64,000 nucleotides of DNA from Simonsiella muelleri ATCC 29453 (GCF_002951835.1 NZ_CP019448.1:1240001-1304000), one strand, 5' to 3'. Shown: positions 27,514 to 35,956, counted from the stretch's first letter. The notes: generated by a model not told the origin, from the sequence alone. Made by a program: numbers and translations.

Positions 27514-28504
27514 AAACCCCCATCTCTTCTGCTCCTACGTCCTGATGACGTTTAACATCAAAGTATGTATTGTTCTTCAAGCAAGTATAAGCATATTTGA
27601 CTAATTTAACCATCATCAATACATAAACTTGCTTAGGGTGCTTTCCGCGCGCTAAATGCGCTTCAAACCAAGAACGCCACAACTTACTTCGAGTACAAGC
27701 CGCGCGGGCGGGCATATAAAGAGCTTTACGAATAGGACGGTTACCCATCTTAGAAATTGTAGATAAACCTTTCTTATTCCCTGAATCACGAATAATAGGA
27801 GACAAGCCAAGCCAACTAACTAAATGGCGATATGTTGGAAATTTGTCCAGATCAATCATAACACTTAATAGAATTTGCGCTGTTGTTTTACCAATACCAA
27901 CAATGCTTTCTAAAATCTCTTGCTGTCTTTTCAAATTCTTACTTTGATTAATTAAATCTTGTATTTCACGCCTACACAACTCAACTTGTTTAGACAAGAA
28001 ATCAATCATTTGATTAATTGAGTGTAAAGCTACAGAATCGGCAACACCTAAACGATTTTTTTCCATTATCTGCATTTCTAAAAGCTGCTCAATTCTTCTA
28101 TGCAAACTTTTCAATTTAACCTGTTCAGCACTTTCAGGCTGCCATTTTTCAGGATTCTCTTTCACGCAAAATTCAGCAATTAATTTTGCGTCTTGCTTGT
28201 CTGTTTTGACACGCTTCAATTTAAATTGCGCGTAAGATTTAATAATTGAAGGATTTACGACGCTCACTAACGCGCCATTTTCAAATAAGAATTTTGAAAC
28301 TGGCAAATAATAAACATTCGTTGCTTCACTGCAAACATGAATTGTATTCAATCCAATTTTATACTTTGCAAATTGTGTCAATAAATTATTAAAACCATTT
28401 GAATTGTTATCAATAATAAAATTAATTGCTTCATTGTTAATCAATAAACAACAATCAATTTTATTCTTACTAATGTCTAAACCTAAATGCGCTTTAATTT
28501 CCAT
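27512..28504 (-). CDS. Piv/MooV-type IS110-family transposase
   Basis: A 330-residue DEDD recombinase. The acidic residues are visible in GLDISKNKIDCCLL, CSEATNVYY and KTDKQDAKLIAEFC. The C-terminal serine-bearing region has LVSWLGLSPIIRDSGNKKG and MGNRPIRKALYMPARAA. Relatives in neisserial filamentous phages act as the phage integrase. It is the last gene of the phage, 145 bp after zot, and the stop codon lies in a hairpin. The copy at 55100-56092 encodes the same protein. Confidence 0.88.
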   Translation of the reverse strand: MEIKAHLGLDISKNKIDCCLLINNEAINFIIDNNSNGFNNLLTQFAKYKIGLNTIHVCSEATNVYYLPVSKFLFENGALVSVVNPSIIKSYAQFKLKRVKTDKQDAKLIAEFCVKENPEKWQPESAEQVKLKSLHRRIEQLLEMQIMEKNRLGVADSVALHSINQMIDFLSKQVELCRREIQDLINQSKNLKRQQEILESIVGIGKTTAQILLSVMIDLDKFPTYRHLVSWLGLSPIIRDSGNKKGLSTISKMGNRPIRKALYMPARAACTRSKLWRSWFEAHLARGKHPKQVYVLMMVKLVKYAYTCLKNNTYFDVKRHQDVGAEEMGV

Positions 28505-28649
28505 TTCAAACCTTACAAATAAGGGCTTTATCCCAAGATACCGTTATGATTAAAATAAAAAATGTATGTGCCAATCTATCATAATAATTTTAAATTAAGG
28601 TAGCAAATATGCAGGCATCACACATTTAAAATAATACTAAATAAATCTA

Positions 28650-29732
28650 TCAATTTACAACTTCTTCTCTTTGGGCAATTTCTTCAGGCTGTCTAATATT
28701 TTGTGATTGCTGCTCCCTATATGGATTAAAAGGCAAACCTTTTTTCACATACTTTAAACATAATTCATTGCTAATTTCAACCAATTCAGTAGCTTGATCT
28801 GAATAACAAGTGCAATTAGTACCCATATTCACACAACCAGCAACTCGCTCAAATGTTTTTACTTGTCTAACATTGTTATACAACGGCTTGGTTTCGGGCT
28901 TTTCCGAAAGCGTTGGAATCAACATTTCAGGCGTTATATTCTGATTATTAGCATAATTACTATTAATAGTAGATTGTTGATTCATTTGATTAATATTATC
29001 ATTTTGTGAAATAGGCTCACTAGCAGCCTGAACGATAGATTGTTCAGTTTGATTATTTACATTTTTATCATAAACCTTAAATACATTATAACCTTTCCAT
29101 ATAACAAAACCTAATATAACAAACAATGCCCAAAATGCTAACGGTATTTGCTTTTTAAATTTTTGATGCTTACTTGAAGATTTATAATATTTAAATGCTT
29201 CTTTTGGGGGCGACCAATTCGCTGATTCTGTACCGCTTAAGCCGGCAGGATTATCTAAACTTGTAACGCACTTAAACCACCAATATTGTTTCATACCAAT
29301 GGCTTTACGTTCAAGATGAATATGTTTTGAAACTAAATTACGTACAAATACATCTAGTTGGCTTGGGTGCTGCGTCATTAAAATTAACGTAAAGCCATCA
29401 TGCCTAAGCTCAGAAAGTTTCTGTATATACTCAGGAACTTTTTGAGCAGCAGAACGAACAGGATATGTCCAATGCGCCTCATCAACAATTAAAACAGCCC
29501 CAGTGGGTAAAATTTCATCAAGTGGAGCGGATTGAATTTGTTCTTTTGTTAATTCATGCGCATTAAATTTAGCTGAATCCAATCCGTCAATATGAGAAAA
29601 ATAAAGCGGTCTATCAATTACAGTACCGTCATCTGCACAAGTTTTAAATAAACCATCTTCATTTGTTAATATCATATTAACAGCCCTAGACGTTTTACCA
29701 GTCCCCATATTTCCAGTTATTAAATAAATCAT
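28650..29732 (-). CDS. zot: Zot-like phage assembly ATPase (pI)
   Basis: A 360-residue inner-membrane ATPase that extrudes the filamentous virion. Walker A is GNMGTGKTS near residue 7; Walker B is AVLIVDEAHWTYP. A membrane segment (LAFWALFVILGFVIW) near residues 200-220 is followed by a periplasmic tail with cysteines (GCVNMGTNCTCYS). It directly follows the pVI-like gene. The tail, VRQVKTFERVAGC and LCLKYVKKGLPFNPYREQQ, is shared with the divergent zot of element 3. Confidence 0.9.
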   Translation of the reverse strand: MIYLITGNMGTGKTSRAVNMILTNEDGLFKTCADDGTVIDRPLYFSHIDGLDSAKFNAHELTKEQIQSAPLDEILPTGAVLIVDEAHWTYPVRSAAQKVPEYIQKLSELRHDGFTLILMTQHPSQLDVFVRNLVSKHIHLERKAIGMKQYWWFKCVTSLDNPAGLSGTESANWSPPKEAFKYYKSSSKHQKFKKQIPLAFWALFVILGFVIWKGYNVFKVYDKNVNNQTEQSIVQAASEPISQNDNINQMNQQSTINSNYANNQNITPEMLIPTLSEKPETKPLYNNVRQVKTFERVAGCVNMGTNCTCYSDQATELVEISNELCLKYVKKGLPFNPYREQQSQNIRQPEEIAQREEVVN

Positions 29733-29735
29733 AAA

Positions 29736-30026
29736 TTATCTCGGTAAAATAAATGTTAATCTATTCAATAATTTCATAGACACCCAAAAAGCAAAAGCAC
29801 CAAAAAGATAGTTCAAACCTTGACCAAAACCACCAATCAATAATAAATTATAAATATCAGCAGGCATTGAATTAAGTGCATCTTTCGTATAGTTTTTAAA
29901 TTTGCTTAATGCGATGGCATAGCCAACATATGAAACAAATGTCATGCCTGTAGCAATAATTATCCTAACTATCAAAAGTTTCAATAAAATCGCTAACAAT
30001 GGAATCAAAGCTAATGGCATCATCAA
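29736..30026 (-). CDS. pVI-like minor coat protein (DUF2523 type)
   Basis: A 96-residue protein with three hydrophobic segments, including ALIPLLAILLKLLIVRIIIA and LLIGGFGQGLNYLFGAFAFW. Size, hydropathy and position between the adsorption-protein gene and zot match gene VI of filamentous phages. The ATG overlaps the stop of the tspB-like gene (TGATG). Identical in copy 2 and related to 63453-63737. Confidence 0.75.
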   Translation of the reverse strand: MMMPLALIPLLAILLKLLIVRIIIATGMTFVSYVGYAIALSKFKNYTKDALNSMPADIYNLLLIGGFGQGLNYLFGAFAFWVSMKLLNRLTFILPR

Positions 30027-31654
30027 TCCTTACGCAAGCTGCCAAACGTTAAATAAGCAGATGCTAAAATAAATGCAAATAAAATGATAAATCTAACCAT
30101 ACCCATAAATTTACACAATGGCTCATAACTCAAAGAAAATTGTTTTCCTGAAACATAAAAAACCTTAGGTGCAGGACAAACACCATCACTAGGTAAAAAA
30201 TTATCTTCTGACCAAGTTGTCTCATCTGTTATCGATGGAATTTTAATTTCATCAAATACCCCTTCTTCAACTTTCCCCATTTTTTCACACGCTAAAATAT
30301 TAGGATACTTATCACACAAGCCCTGTTCGTCTTGAGGTTTTTTATTGTCCGAATTATTTGGATTGGTTGGGCTATTCGGGTTGGTTGGGCTATTCGGATT
30401 GGTTGGGCTATTCGGATTGGTTGGGCTATTCGGATTGGCTGGGCTATTTGGATTGGTTGGGCTATTTGGATTGGTTGGGCTATTTGGATTGGTTGGGCTA
30501 TTTGGATTGGTTGGGCTATTTGGTTTAGGAGCTTCAGGACTATTAGGCGTTAAATCTGGTCGGGGAATTGTAGTTTCTGTTACTTTCGTTTTACCCAAAC
30601 CTCCATTTGCGTCTCCTGAAGTTTGAAAATTGAAACGTGTCTGAACCGCTTTACCTGTTTCATCAGTATAAGGCGGAGTTTGTGCAACTTGATCACCCGA
30701 AACAACAACATTTGGAGGCGTTATATCAGGAATATTATCATTATCATCAACCGATGCCCCCACCCAAGCTGTTGGGTTTTTATCAGCCTCACGTATCAAT
30801 TTTTCCTCATATTTAGATAAATCAATAGGCAGCTCATAATAACCTGAACCAAATTCAACATCTCCATTTTCAAATCTACTAATTAAATCAAGAGTTTTAT
30901 GTTTCATAAAAACATAACAACGCCCACCGTCCCAAGGAAAGTTCTCACGAGTTAAATCATACTCAAAATGAGAAAACTGATAATCTTCTACAAAACGATT
31001 ACTTTTCGAAGAAGAATAGCAAAGCATTTTGCCATTATATCTCTCATTCTCAAGAGTCAATGTATCAGGCATTAACATAACTTTGCCTCTCTCAAGACAA
31101 TCTTCACCACGCGCACCAATAGCCAAACAAGCCCAATTTCCTTTACCAGCTTGAACGTATTCATCACGTTTAGGGGAATAAAAAGGCACTTTATCAGGCG
31201 GTAAAGGCTTTGAATCATCGTCTTTACTTAAAGCATCTGCAATTAGGGTTGCCGCAAACAAATAAACATTTGCACGAGAAGCTACAAAAGTACCTGCATT
31301 TTTTGCATATCTGCCATATTTAATAGCATTTTGCATAACACCGTTGACTACACTTCTTTTAGCAACTGTTTGTGTTACATTTGCTGATACTGTACTAGCC
31401 GATGGTACACCTGCAGAACCTACTACTTTCGCATTAACCATTTGGGTAGAACGATACACATTACCTTGAGACTCAAAAGTATGCATATATTTTTTTTCAT
31501 TTGGATCATACCAAGTCACATGACCATTAGAAGATCTACTTAATTCTATCCATTGTTGAGTATCTGCTTTAACGATGCTTATATTCAGCAAGCTGAATAC
31601 CATAAGAACCGCCAAAAATTTTAACATACGACCATTTACCATTATGTTTTTCAA
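30023..31654 (-). CDS. tspB: TspB-family adsorption protein (pIII-like)
   Basis: A 543-codon frame encoding the tip protein expected to bind the host receptor; TspB proteins of Neisseria are also reported to bind immunoglobulin. It has a signal peptide ending near IVKA, a variable N-terminal segment of about 50 residues, a conserved middle (SPKRDEYVQAGKGNWACLAI), a Pro-Asn repeat (NPNSPT, nine units), a Cys-containing domain (CDKYPNILACEK) and a C-terminal anchor (MVRFIILFAFILASAYLTFG). The start is uncertain: the frame opens with TTG at 31654, and ATGs at 31642 or 31627 are likelier. It overlaps the previous gene by 86 bp in another frame. Confidence 0.8.
   Translation of the reverse strand: MKNIMVNGRMLKFLAVLMVFSLLNISIVKADTQQWIELSRSSNGHVTWYDPNEKKYMHTFESQGNVYRSTQMVNAKVVGSAGVPSASTVSANVTQTVAKRSVVNGVMQNAIKYGRYAKNAGTFVASRANVYLFAATLIADALSKDDDSKPLPPDKVPFYSPKRDEYVQAGKGNWACLAIGARGEDCLERGKVMLMPDTLTLENERYNGKMLCYSSSKSNRFVEDYQFSHFEYDLTRENFPWDGGRCYVFMKHKTLDLISRFENGDVEFGSGYYELPIDLSKYEEKLIREADKNPTAWVGASVDDNDNIPDITPPNVVVSGDQVAQTPPYTDETGKAVQTRFNFQTSGDANGGLGKTKVTETTIPRPDLTPNSPEAPKPNSPTNPNSPTNPNSPTNPNSPTNPNSPANPNSPTNPNSPTNPNSPTNPNSPTNPNNSDNKKPQDEQGLCDKYPNILACEKMGKVEEGVFDEIKIPSITDETTWSEDNFLPSDGVCPAPKVFYVSGKQFSLSYEPLCKFMGMVRFIILFAFILASAYLTFGSLRKD
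30361..30522. repeat. 18-bp tandem repeat in tspB-like gene (9 units)
   Basis: Nine units of an 18-bp word encode the hexapeptide NPNSPT, with one unit reading SPA. Copy 2 has eight units (57949-58092). The unit is a multiple of three, so length changes keep the frame. It probably forms a flexible linker between the tip domain and the anchor. Confidence 0.85.
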
Positions 31655-31871
31655 TTAAAATAAATGAATTATCAGAAAATTTAACATTGCATAAATTTTC
31701 ATCAATAAAGGCATGATAAAAGTTGCGAATTGAATTTATAATTTCAAATTCTTCCCCACTTTTACTAAACTCATTAAATTTATTAAAAAAAATTTCTGCC
31801 AAAGTTAAACCGTAAAACTTACCACCTAATTGATATTTCAATTCAAATAATTTTTCTTCATTAATAAACAT
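31569..31871 (-). CDS. Small variable gene overlapping tspB, allele 1
   Basis: A 100-residue soluble protein, not recognised. It starts MFINEEKLFELKYQLGGKFY and has a core motif (FYHAFIDENLCNVKFSDNS). The partner in copy 2 (59163-59495) has the same start and motif but differs greatly elsewhere. The 3' end overlaps the signal-peptide region of the tspB-like gene in a different frame, so the two cannot vary independently there. An immunity, exclusion or chaperone role toward the variable TspB tip is a guess. Confidence 0.6.
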   Translation of the reverse strand: MFINEEKLFELKYQLGGKFYGLTLAEIFFNKFNEFSKSGEEFEIINSIRNFYHAFIDENLCNVKFSDNSFILIEKHNGKWSYVKIFGGSYGIQLAEYKHR

Positions 31872-31910
31872 TTCAAACCTTTCAGGCTGCCAAAAAATCT
31901 GAAATCTACA

Positions 31911-31982
31911 TTAATCCTTAAACAACATCAACCCAATTAATAGCGGTAAACCAAATCCCAAATAAAACCAAAAATCTATCAT
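31911..31982 (-). CDS. 23-residue hydrophobic peptide (pVII/pIX-like)
   Basis: The frame opens with ATG overlapping the stop of the previous gene (ATGA) and encodes MIDFWFYLGFGLPLLIGLM followed by LFKD. It is a single membrane helix with charged ends. Filamentous phages need tiny coat proteins at the virion end (gene VII and IX products), and size, hydropathy and position fit. It is conserved in copy 2 (59535-59606), where Ile2 is Met. Confidence 0.6.
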   Translation of the reverse strand: MIDFWFYLGFGLPLLIGLMLFKD

Positions 31983-32338
31983 CTCAACAACCTTTTAATA
32001 ATAATGACAAAATAACACGCCGCCATCACACCAAAAATAGCCCAACCCAACTCATAACCATCTTTAAAATTTTTACTAGCATCACAGCTAGGGTAATTAA
32101 TATTAATTACCTTACCTTGCAAAAACCATTGCCCTTTAATATATTCGGGTCTGATTAACTCAACTCCACCATTTTGTAAAGGTTGCTTTGGCGGCAACCT
32201 TTTCAAAAATTTAACAGGCGGATAAGTTGCAACAGTATTTGTTTTTTGAGAAATGATAACAGGGGCAACCAAGCTAAAATACACATTATCGGCATCTTGT
32301 TTGGTTGCATAACATGTATTTCCAACTTGGTAACCCAT
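31979..32338 (-). CDS. Minor coat-like protein with coat-type C-terminus
   Basis: A 119-residue protein. Residues 1-90 form a soluble domain with a short Cys-containing region (GNTCYATKQDADNVYFSL). The C-terminus, GWAIFGVMAACYFVIIIKRL, resembles that of the major coat (GWLVVSVIAALFVMSIVKRL). It is likely a membrane-stored virion component that packs with the major coat. Follows the coat gene closely. Copy 2 differs by one residue (Lys to Asn). Confidence 0.55.
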   Translation of the reverse strand: MGYQVGNTCYATKQDADNVYFSLVAPVIISQKTNTVATYPPVKFLKRLPPKQPLQNGGVELIRPEYIKGQWFLQGKVININYPSCDASKNFKDGYELGWAIFGVMAACYFVIIIKRLLR

Positions 32339-32355
32339 TTCACAACACCTAACTA

Positions 32356-32586
32356 TTAACGCAACAAGCGTTTCACGATAGACATCACAAACAACGCAGC
32401 AATCACGCTAACAACCAACCAACCAGCTTCTAAACCGTCAGCTTTCGCAGCAGAAATGGCATTTTTAACATCATCAGGCAAAGCTGCATTTGCAGAAATC
32501 GCCAAAGACATTAAACCAGTACCAGTAGCAACTTTTACGGCGTTGATACGTGGGGCGTATTTTTTTAATTTATTCATCATTTTCAT
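32356..32586 (-). CDS. Major coat protein (pVIII-like)
   Basis: A 76-residue precursor. The signal peptide ends at ISANA before ALPDDVKNAISAAKADG. The mature part of about 42 residues has an acidic-amphipathic N-terminus, one membrane helix (AGWLVVSVIAALFVMSIV) and a basic end (KRLLR), the standard design of filamentous coat proteins. It has a good ribosome binding site (GGAG) and follows a terminator-like hairpin. Confidence 0.85.
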   Translation of the reverse strand: MKMMNKLKKYAPRINAVKVATGTGLMSLAISANAALPDDVKNAISAAKADGLEAGWLVVSVIAALFVMSIVKRLLR

Positions 32587-32631
32587 GATTAAATCTCCAA
32601 AAATTATTAAAAAATAGGCTGCTTCGTGGGG

Positions 32632-32661
32632 TTTTTGACGTGGCAGCCCAACACGTCAAAA
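32632..32661 (-). terminator. Hairpin between ssDNA-binding and coat genes
   Basis: TTTTTGACGTG and CACGTCAAAA form a strong stem in the gap between the two genes. In filamentous phages a hairpin here sets different amounts of replication and coat proteins. Present in both copies. Confidence 0.6.
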
Positions 32662-32679
32662 TAAAAAATCTTTCAGGTT

Positions 32680-32988
32680 TTAAGACTGCGCTGTTTTCGG
32701 CTTTTCATTCTGTAATACTTGCAGCTTCGTTACTAAGTTAACAGTATTATTGCCCTTTTTCACTGGCGAAAATTCAACTTCAACTAAACAAGGCAATTTG
32801 CCACGCAAATTAATTAATTCACTATGCTGATCAGATTTGCCAAATTCCAACTCAACTACATCAACACCAAACTCTTTTTCCTGATGTTCATAAACTGGAA
32901 CCTCGATATAAAGGCGTGTATAGTCGTATTCTTGACCGTTTTCCGTTTTTCCTTTGTTCCATTTGATTTTACGAAGTAATGTTTTCAT
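32680..32988 (-). CDS. Phage ssDNA-binding protein (pV-like)
   Basis: A 102-residue soluble protein with strand-rich sequence (YTRLYIEVPVYEHQEKEFGV, CLVEVEFSPVKKGNN). The size and position directly after rep match the single-stranded-DNA-binding gene V product of filamentous phages; it may belong to DUF1293. The ATG overlaps the rep stop by 4 bp. Copy 2 differs by two residues. Confidence 0.65.
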   Translation of the reverse strand: MKTLLRKIKWNKGKTENGQEYDYTRLYIEVPVYEHQEKEFGVDVVELEFGKSDQHSELINLRGKLPCLVEVEFSPVKKGNNTVNLVTKLQVLQNEKPKTAQS

Positions 32989-34598
32989 GATGTTTCCTTA
33001 TGTTTAGGGTTTAAATTTTGTTGCTTATATTGTCCGTAACGAAGATGCAAATATTCATCATAAGTCATCGACTCTTGTAGCTCTCTTGTAAAACCTTTTC
33101 CAAATACTGCCCTTAAAAATAAATCCGATTTCAAATTGTTACGAAATTGCTTCAATTCTTCGGTATTCACTTTAGGCTTTTGTTCTTGTTGAATTTCTGA
33201 TTCAACTAGCTTTTTTTCAAAAATATAATTTCTTAAATCAATATCGGATGGTTTTCTCTTGTTTTCTTTTATAAATTCAACAAATGGATAACCAGCATCA
33301 AATGCGTTAGGGTGCAATCGTTTATTCATTTTTGCCCCTACGTTTTCAAGAAGTTGAACAATCTCTTGTTCTTCAAAACCCATAAACTTTAATGTTTTAA
33401 TCGTTGGGCTAACTTGAATTGACGCGTGATGAAGCATATGCTCAACACTGATTTCTTTCATTTTTTGGATTCGATCAGGCTTTTTTAAATCTTCAGAATA
33501 CTGGCTAAACAACTCTTCACAAATTGGGTACGCCCCTGTTAAGTATTCACCAGGATTTAACAAAATGTCATGCTCAAGCACAATATCGCGGTTTCGCATT
33601 TGCAGTTCAAAACGAACCCAAGAGCTACTCCTGTCTCCCTGCTCAATGCCCTTTTCATAAACGCGAACCACGCGAGAACCATTTTTACGACTTCCAATAT
33701 ACAAAGTCCGCCCACCGTCAGGCGCATTCAGCCAGCCCACTCCAGCCATTTCAGCGTTAGGCTGTGTATTTCCTGATTTAAATTTACCAGCAGCCCAATC
33801 AGAATAGGCTTGTAATGGCGTATATTCGCCTTTTAAAAAATCATGTGCTAAATCAATTCGCGTTATTTTGCATGATGGCGCATAATCCTTTATCCAGTCA
33901 TAAAGACGATTTTCCCATCCGTCCAAAGCTGCCGTTAAACCAACACCCGAAACATAAATACAAACAGTCCCACCTTGTTTATCTCCATTACCCCAACCAA
34001 AAAATCCGTATTTAATGCGTTCATCAGACTTCAAACCCATATTGGCTGTTTTAGGGTAACCATTACGACCGTTTCCACGACTTGAAAAATAAAAACCAAA
34101 AATTTCAAAAAGCATGGTTTCAGCATTGGCTAAAACAAGCTCATCTTCAGCATCTTCACTTTCACATTGAACACTTTGTTCTAAAGTTAAAAGAGAATAT
34201 TTTGAAAAAGTAATAGTGATGGTATCTATATGTGCAGACATACCCACACCTTTACGTAAAGGAACGGCTTTAATTTCGCCATTAACCATTACATAATGAT
34301 TTTGTATTTCTGAAATATGACTTACCCCCCCTTGTTTCACAGGCTTAAAATTTTGTCCCCCCGTGTTACTAGTGGGGGGTGGCTGCACCGCTCCGCAGCC
34401 TGCTGCGCACGCGCTGTCTGTCTGCGCATCGGCGCAGCCACTTTCCACAAAACCTAAAGAAGCAATCAAACGCTCATATCCACGAATCGCACTAGATTTG
34501 CGTGTATAATCCTTTACAAATTCGCCATTAACATATAATGCAAATTTGCCTTGTTCAGTTTTCACAATTTCATAATTCATGTTTTGTAAACTAGACAT
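32985..34598 (-). CDS. Phage replication initiation protein (rolling circle)
   Basis: A 537-residue replication initiation factor of the phage RstA/Rep type. Motifs include HIDTITITFSKYSL, GYPKTANMGL, CKITRIDLAHDFLKG and LYIGSRKNGSRVVRVYEKG. I choose the ATG at 34598 (MSSLQNMNYEIV) because GGGGC lies upstream; the frame opens 42 bp earlier. Residues about 55-85 are encoded by a GC-rich patch with a C6/G6 hairpin, unlike the rest of this AT-rich phage. It is the first gene in the phage transcript. Confidence 0.82.
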   Translation of the reverse strand: MSSLQNMNYEIVKTEQGKFALYVNGEFVKDYTRKSSAIRGYERLIASLGFVESGCADAQTDSACAAGCGAVQPPPTSNTGGQNFKPVKQGGVSHISEIQNHYVMVNGEIKAVPLRKGVGMSAHIDTITITFSKYSLLTLEQSVQCESEDAEDELVLANAETMLFEIFGFYFSSRGNGRNGYPKTANMGLKSDERIKYGFFGWGNGDKQGGTVCIYVSGVGLTAALDGWENRLYDWIKDYAPSCKITRIDLAHDFLKGEYTPLQAYSDWAAGKFKSGNTQPNAEMAGVGWLNAPDGGRTLYIGSRKNGSRVVRVYEKGIEQGDRSSSWVRFELQMRNRDIVLEHDILLNPGEYLTGAYPICEELFSQYSEDLKKPDRIQKMKEISVEHMLHHASIQVSPTIKTLKFMGFEEQEIVQLLENVGAKMNKRLHPNAFDAGYPFVEFIKENKRKPSDIDLRNYIFEKKLVESEIQQEQKPKVNTEELKQFRNNLKSDLFLRAVFGKGFTRELQESMTYDEYLHLRYGQYKQQNLNPKHKETS

Positions 34599-34601
34599 AA
34601 T

Positions 34602-34637
34602 TAAAGCCCCACACTTTAAAAAATAAAGTAGGGGCTT
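34602..34637. repeat. Hairpin upstream of rep
   Basis: AAGCCCC and GGGGCTT enclose a second inverted repeat (CTTTAAAAAATAAAG). It sits directly before the rep start in both copies and could control rep or form part of the replication origin. Confidence 0.5.
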
Positions 34638-34726
34638 CAATCAGCCTTAAATCAAATAATTGCTTAAAAGCAAAAGATACTTGTTAGATTTACAGCCCCC
34701 ACAGCAGAGGCTCTAATATATAAGGC

Positions 34727-35803
34727 AATAATACGCAGTTGTCTGATGCTTTTAACCATATTGCCCAGCAAACAGGTGGCACCGTACACCAAACACAGGG
34801 AGCAAGTGATATTGCCAATGTTTTGTATGACGCATTACAAAGTGGTACGGCTGGCGATGATGTTCAAATTGGTAATGAAGCCAATAACACACTTAATGGT
34901 CGCGCTGGTAATGATAAATTGTTTGGTTACGGTGGCAATGATACTTTAAATGGCGGTGTGGGCAATGATGTGTTAGACGGTGGAGAAGGTGCAGATAAAT
35001 TCGTATTCAGTCGCTACTTTGGGCAAGATGTGGTGTATTCTGATGAATTGGATACTTTTGTATTTCATGATATTTCATTGAAAAATTTGAAATTTATTCA
35101 GGCTGCCAATCATGATTTGCTCATTCAACAACAAGGTACACAAAATCAGGTTACGGTAACGGGCTTTTTTGATGGAGGCTCATCATTTGCTGTACTACAA
35201 GATGATTTTGGCAATACTTTATCAGCCAAACAAGTGATGGAAATGGCTCAACATATTGCACCTATTGATAAAAATCGAACCATTACTGGTAATGTTTTTG
35301 CCAATCAACTGTTTGGCGGTTCAGGAGATGATGTTATTAAAGGTTTGTTGGGTAAGGATATTTTGAATGGTGGATTGGGTAATGACCGTTTGGAAGGTAG
35401 TTTAGGCGCAGATACTTATGTGTTTAAAGCAGGAGATGGTCATGACCGCTTGTATGATAGTGGTGGCAACGATACTTTGCGCTTTAAAGATGTGAGTTTA
35501 GACCGTTTGTGGTTCAGCCGTGATGGGAAAAATTTGCACATTGATGTATTAGATAATGGAGGTTCTGTTACCATTGAAAATTATTTTACAAGTGCAAAAT
35601 CAACTCACTTTACCATCAATGCGATTGAACATTTCCAAACCGATGGGCATCATTTGTTTTCCAGTTATGTAAACAGGTTATTGAATATCATGGAGAAATT
35701 TAAACCGACTGAACACGTTGATTGGAATGTGGATATGCAAAAACAGCATTATTTGCAAAATAATCATATTGAACAATATTGGCAATCTATTGAACAGTAT
35801 TAA
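34727..35803 (+). pseudogene. 3' fragment of an RTX calcium-binding exoprotein
   Basis: About 358 codons continue from the prophage edge. The start (SDAFNHIAQQTGGTVHQTQG) is the end of a lipase-like domain. Two clusters of RTX nonapeptides follow (GRAGNDKLFGYGGNDTLNGG and GGSGDDVIKGLLGKDILNGG), which bind calcium after type I secretion. The C-terminus ends HIEQYWQSIEQY. The gene lacks its N-terminus and catalytic core; a piece of a related N-terminus remains at 26973-27204. A TTG at 34739 could allow some translation. Confidence 0.65.
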
Positions 35804-35807
35804 AGTA

Positions 35808-35841
35808 AGAACTTGTGTTCGTAAGATTGATGACTTGATTT
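35808..35841. repeat. Dispersed repeat copy
   Basis: ACTTGTGTTCGTAAGATTGA and following bases match the complement of 40276-40306 and part of 23055-23080. Probably a small mobile or recombination-derived repeat. Confidence 0.55.
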
Positions 35842-35867
35842 TTTAGGAGACCGTCATAAATAAAGTG

Positions 35868-35956
35868 AATAATTAATTTGTTGCTGATTATGTGTATCTT
35901 GCAGAAACCAACTATACAGATTTTTTGCAAAAATCAAGCGTCGGGTAAGTGCTTGT
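35868..35956 (+). pseudogene. Relic of a second RTX/lipase N-terminus
   Basis: Translation gives LADYVYLAETNYTDFLQKSS followed by a stop. It is similar to the start of the fragment at 26973 (LADYVYLAEASYTDF). It shows that at least two related exoprotein genes were arranged here. Confidence 0.55.

Larger units (their letters stand above)
27205..34726 (-). mobile_element. Filamentous (inovirus) prophage, copy 1
   Basis: The limits were found by comparison with the copy at 54793-62350. Identity begins at AGATACTGTAATAAATG and ends at CTAATATATAAGGC, and the flanks differ completely. Reading on the minus strand it carries rep, ssDNA-binding protein, major coat, minor coats, a TspB-like adsorption protein, a pVI-like protein, Zot, a Piv/IS110-type transposase and a long hairpin region. 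It resembles the MDA/Nf family of neisserial phages. No integrase of the tyrosine type is present, so Piv probably does the integration. Confidence 0.88.

Noticed and set aside
30361..30522. Possible CRISPR array
   Set aside because: The repeats are contiguous 18-bp units without spacers and encode a protein repeat. No cas genes are present.
30332..30626. Plus-strand frames encoding repeated GLVGLF or GWAIRI
   Set aside because: They are the complement of the Pro-Asn repeat of the tspB-like gene. No ribosome binding site, and periodicity follows from the 18-bp repeat.
27205..34726. XerCD/dif-type integration of the inovirus
   Set aside because: No dif-like 28-bp site is visible at either border, and a Piv transposase is present.
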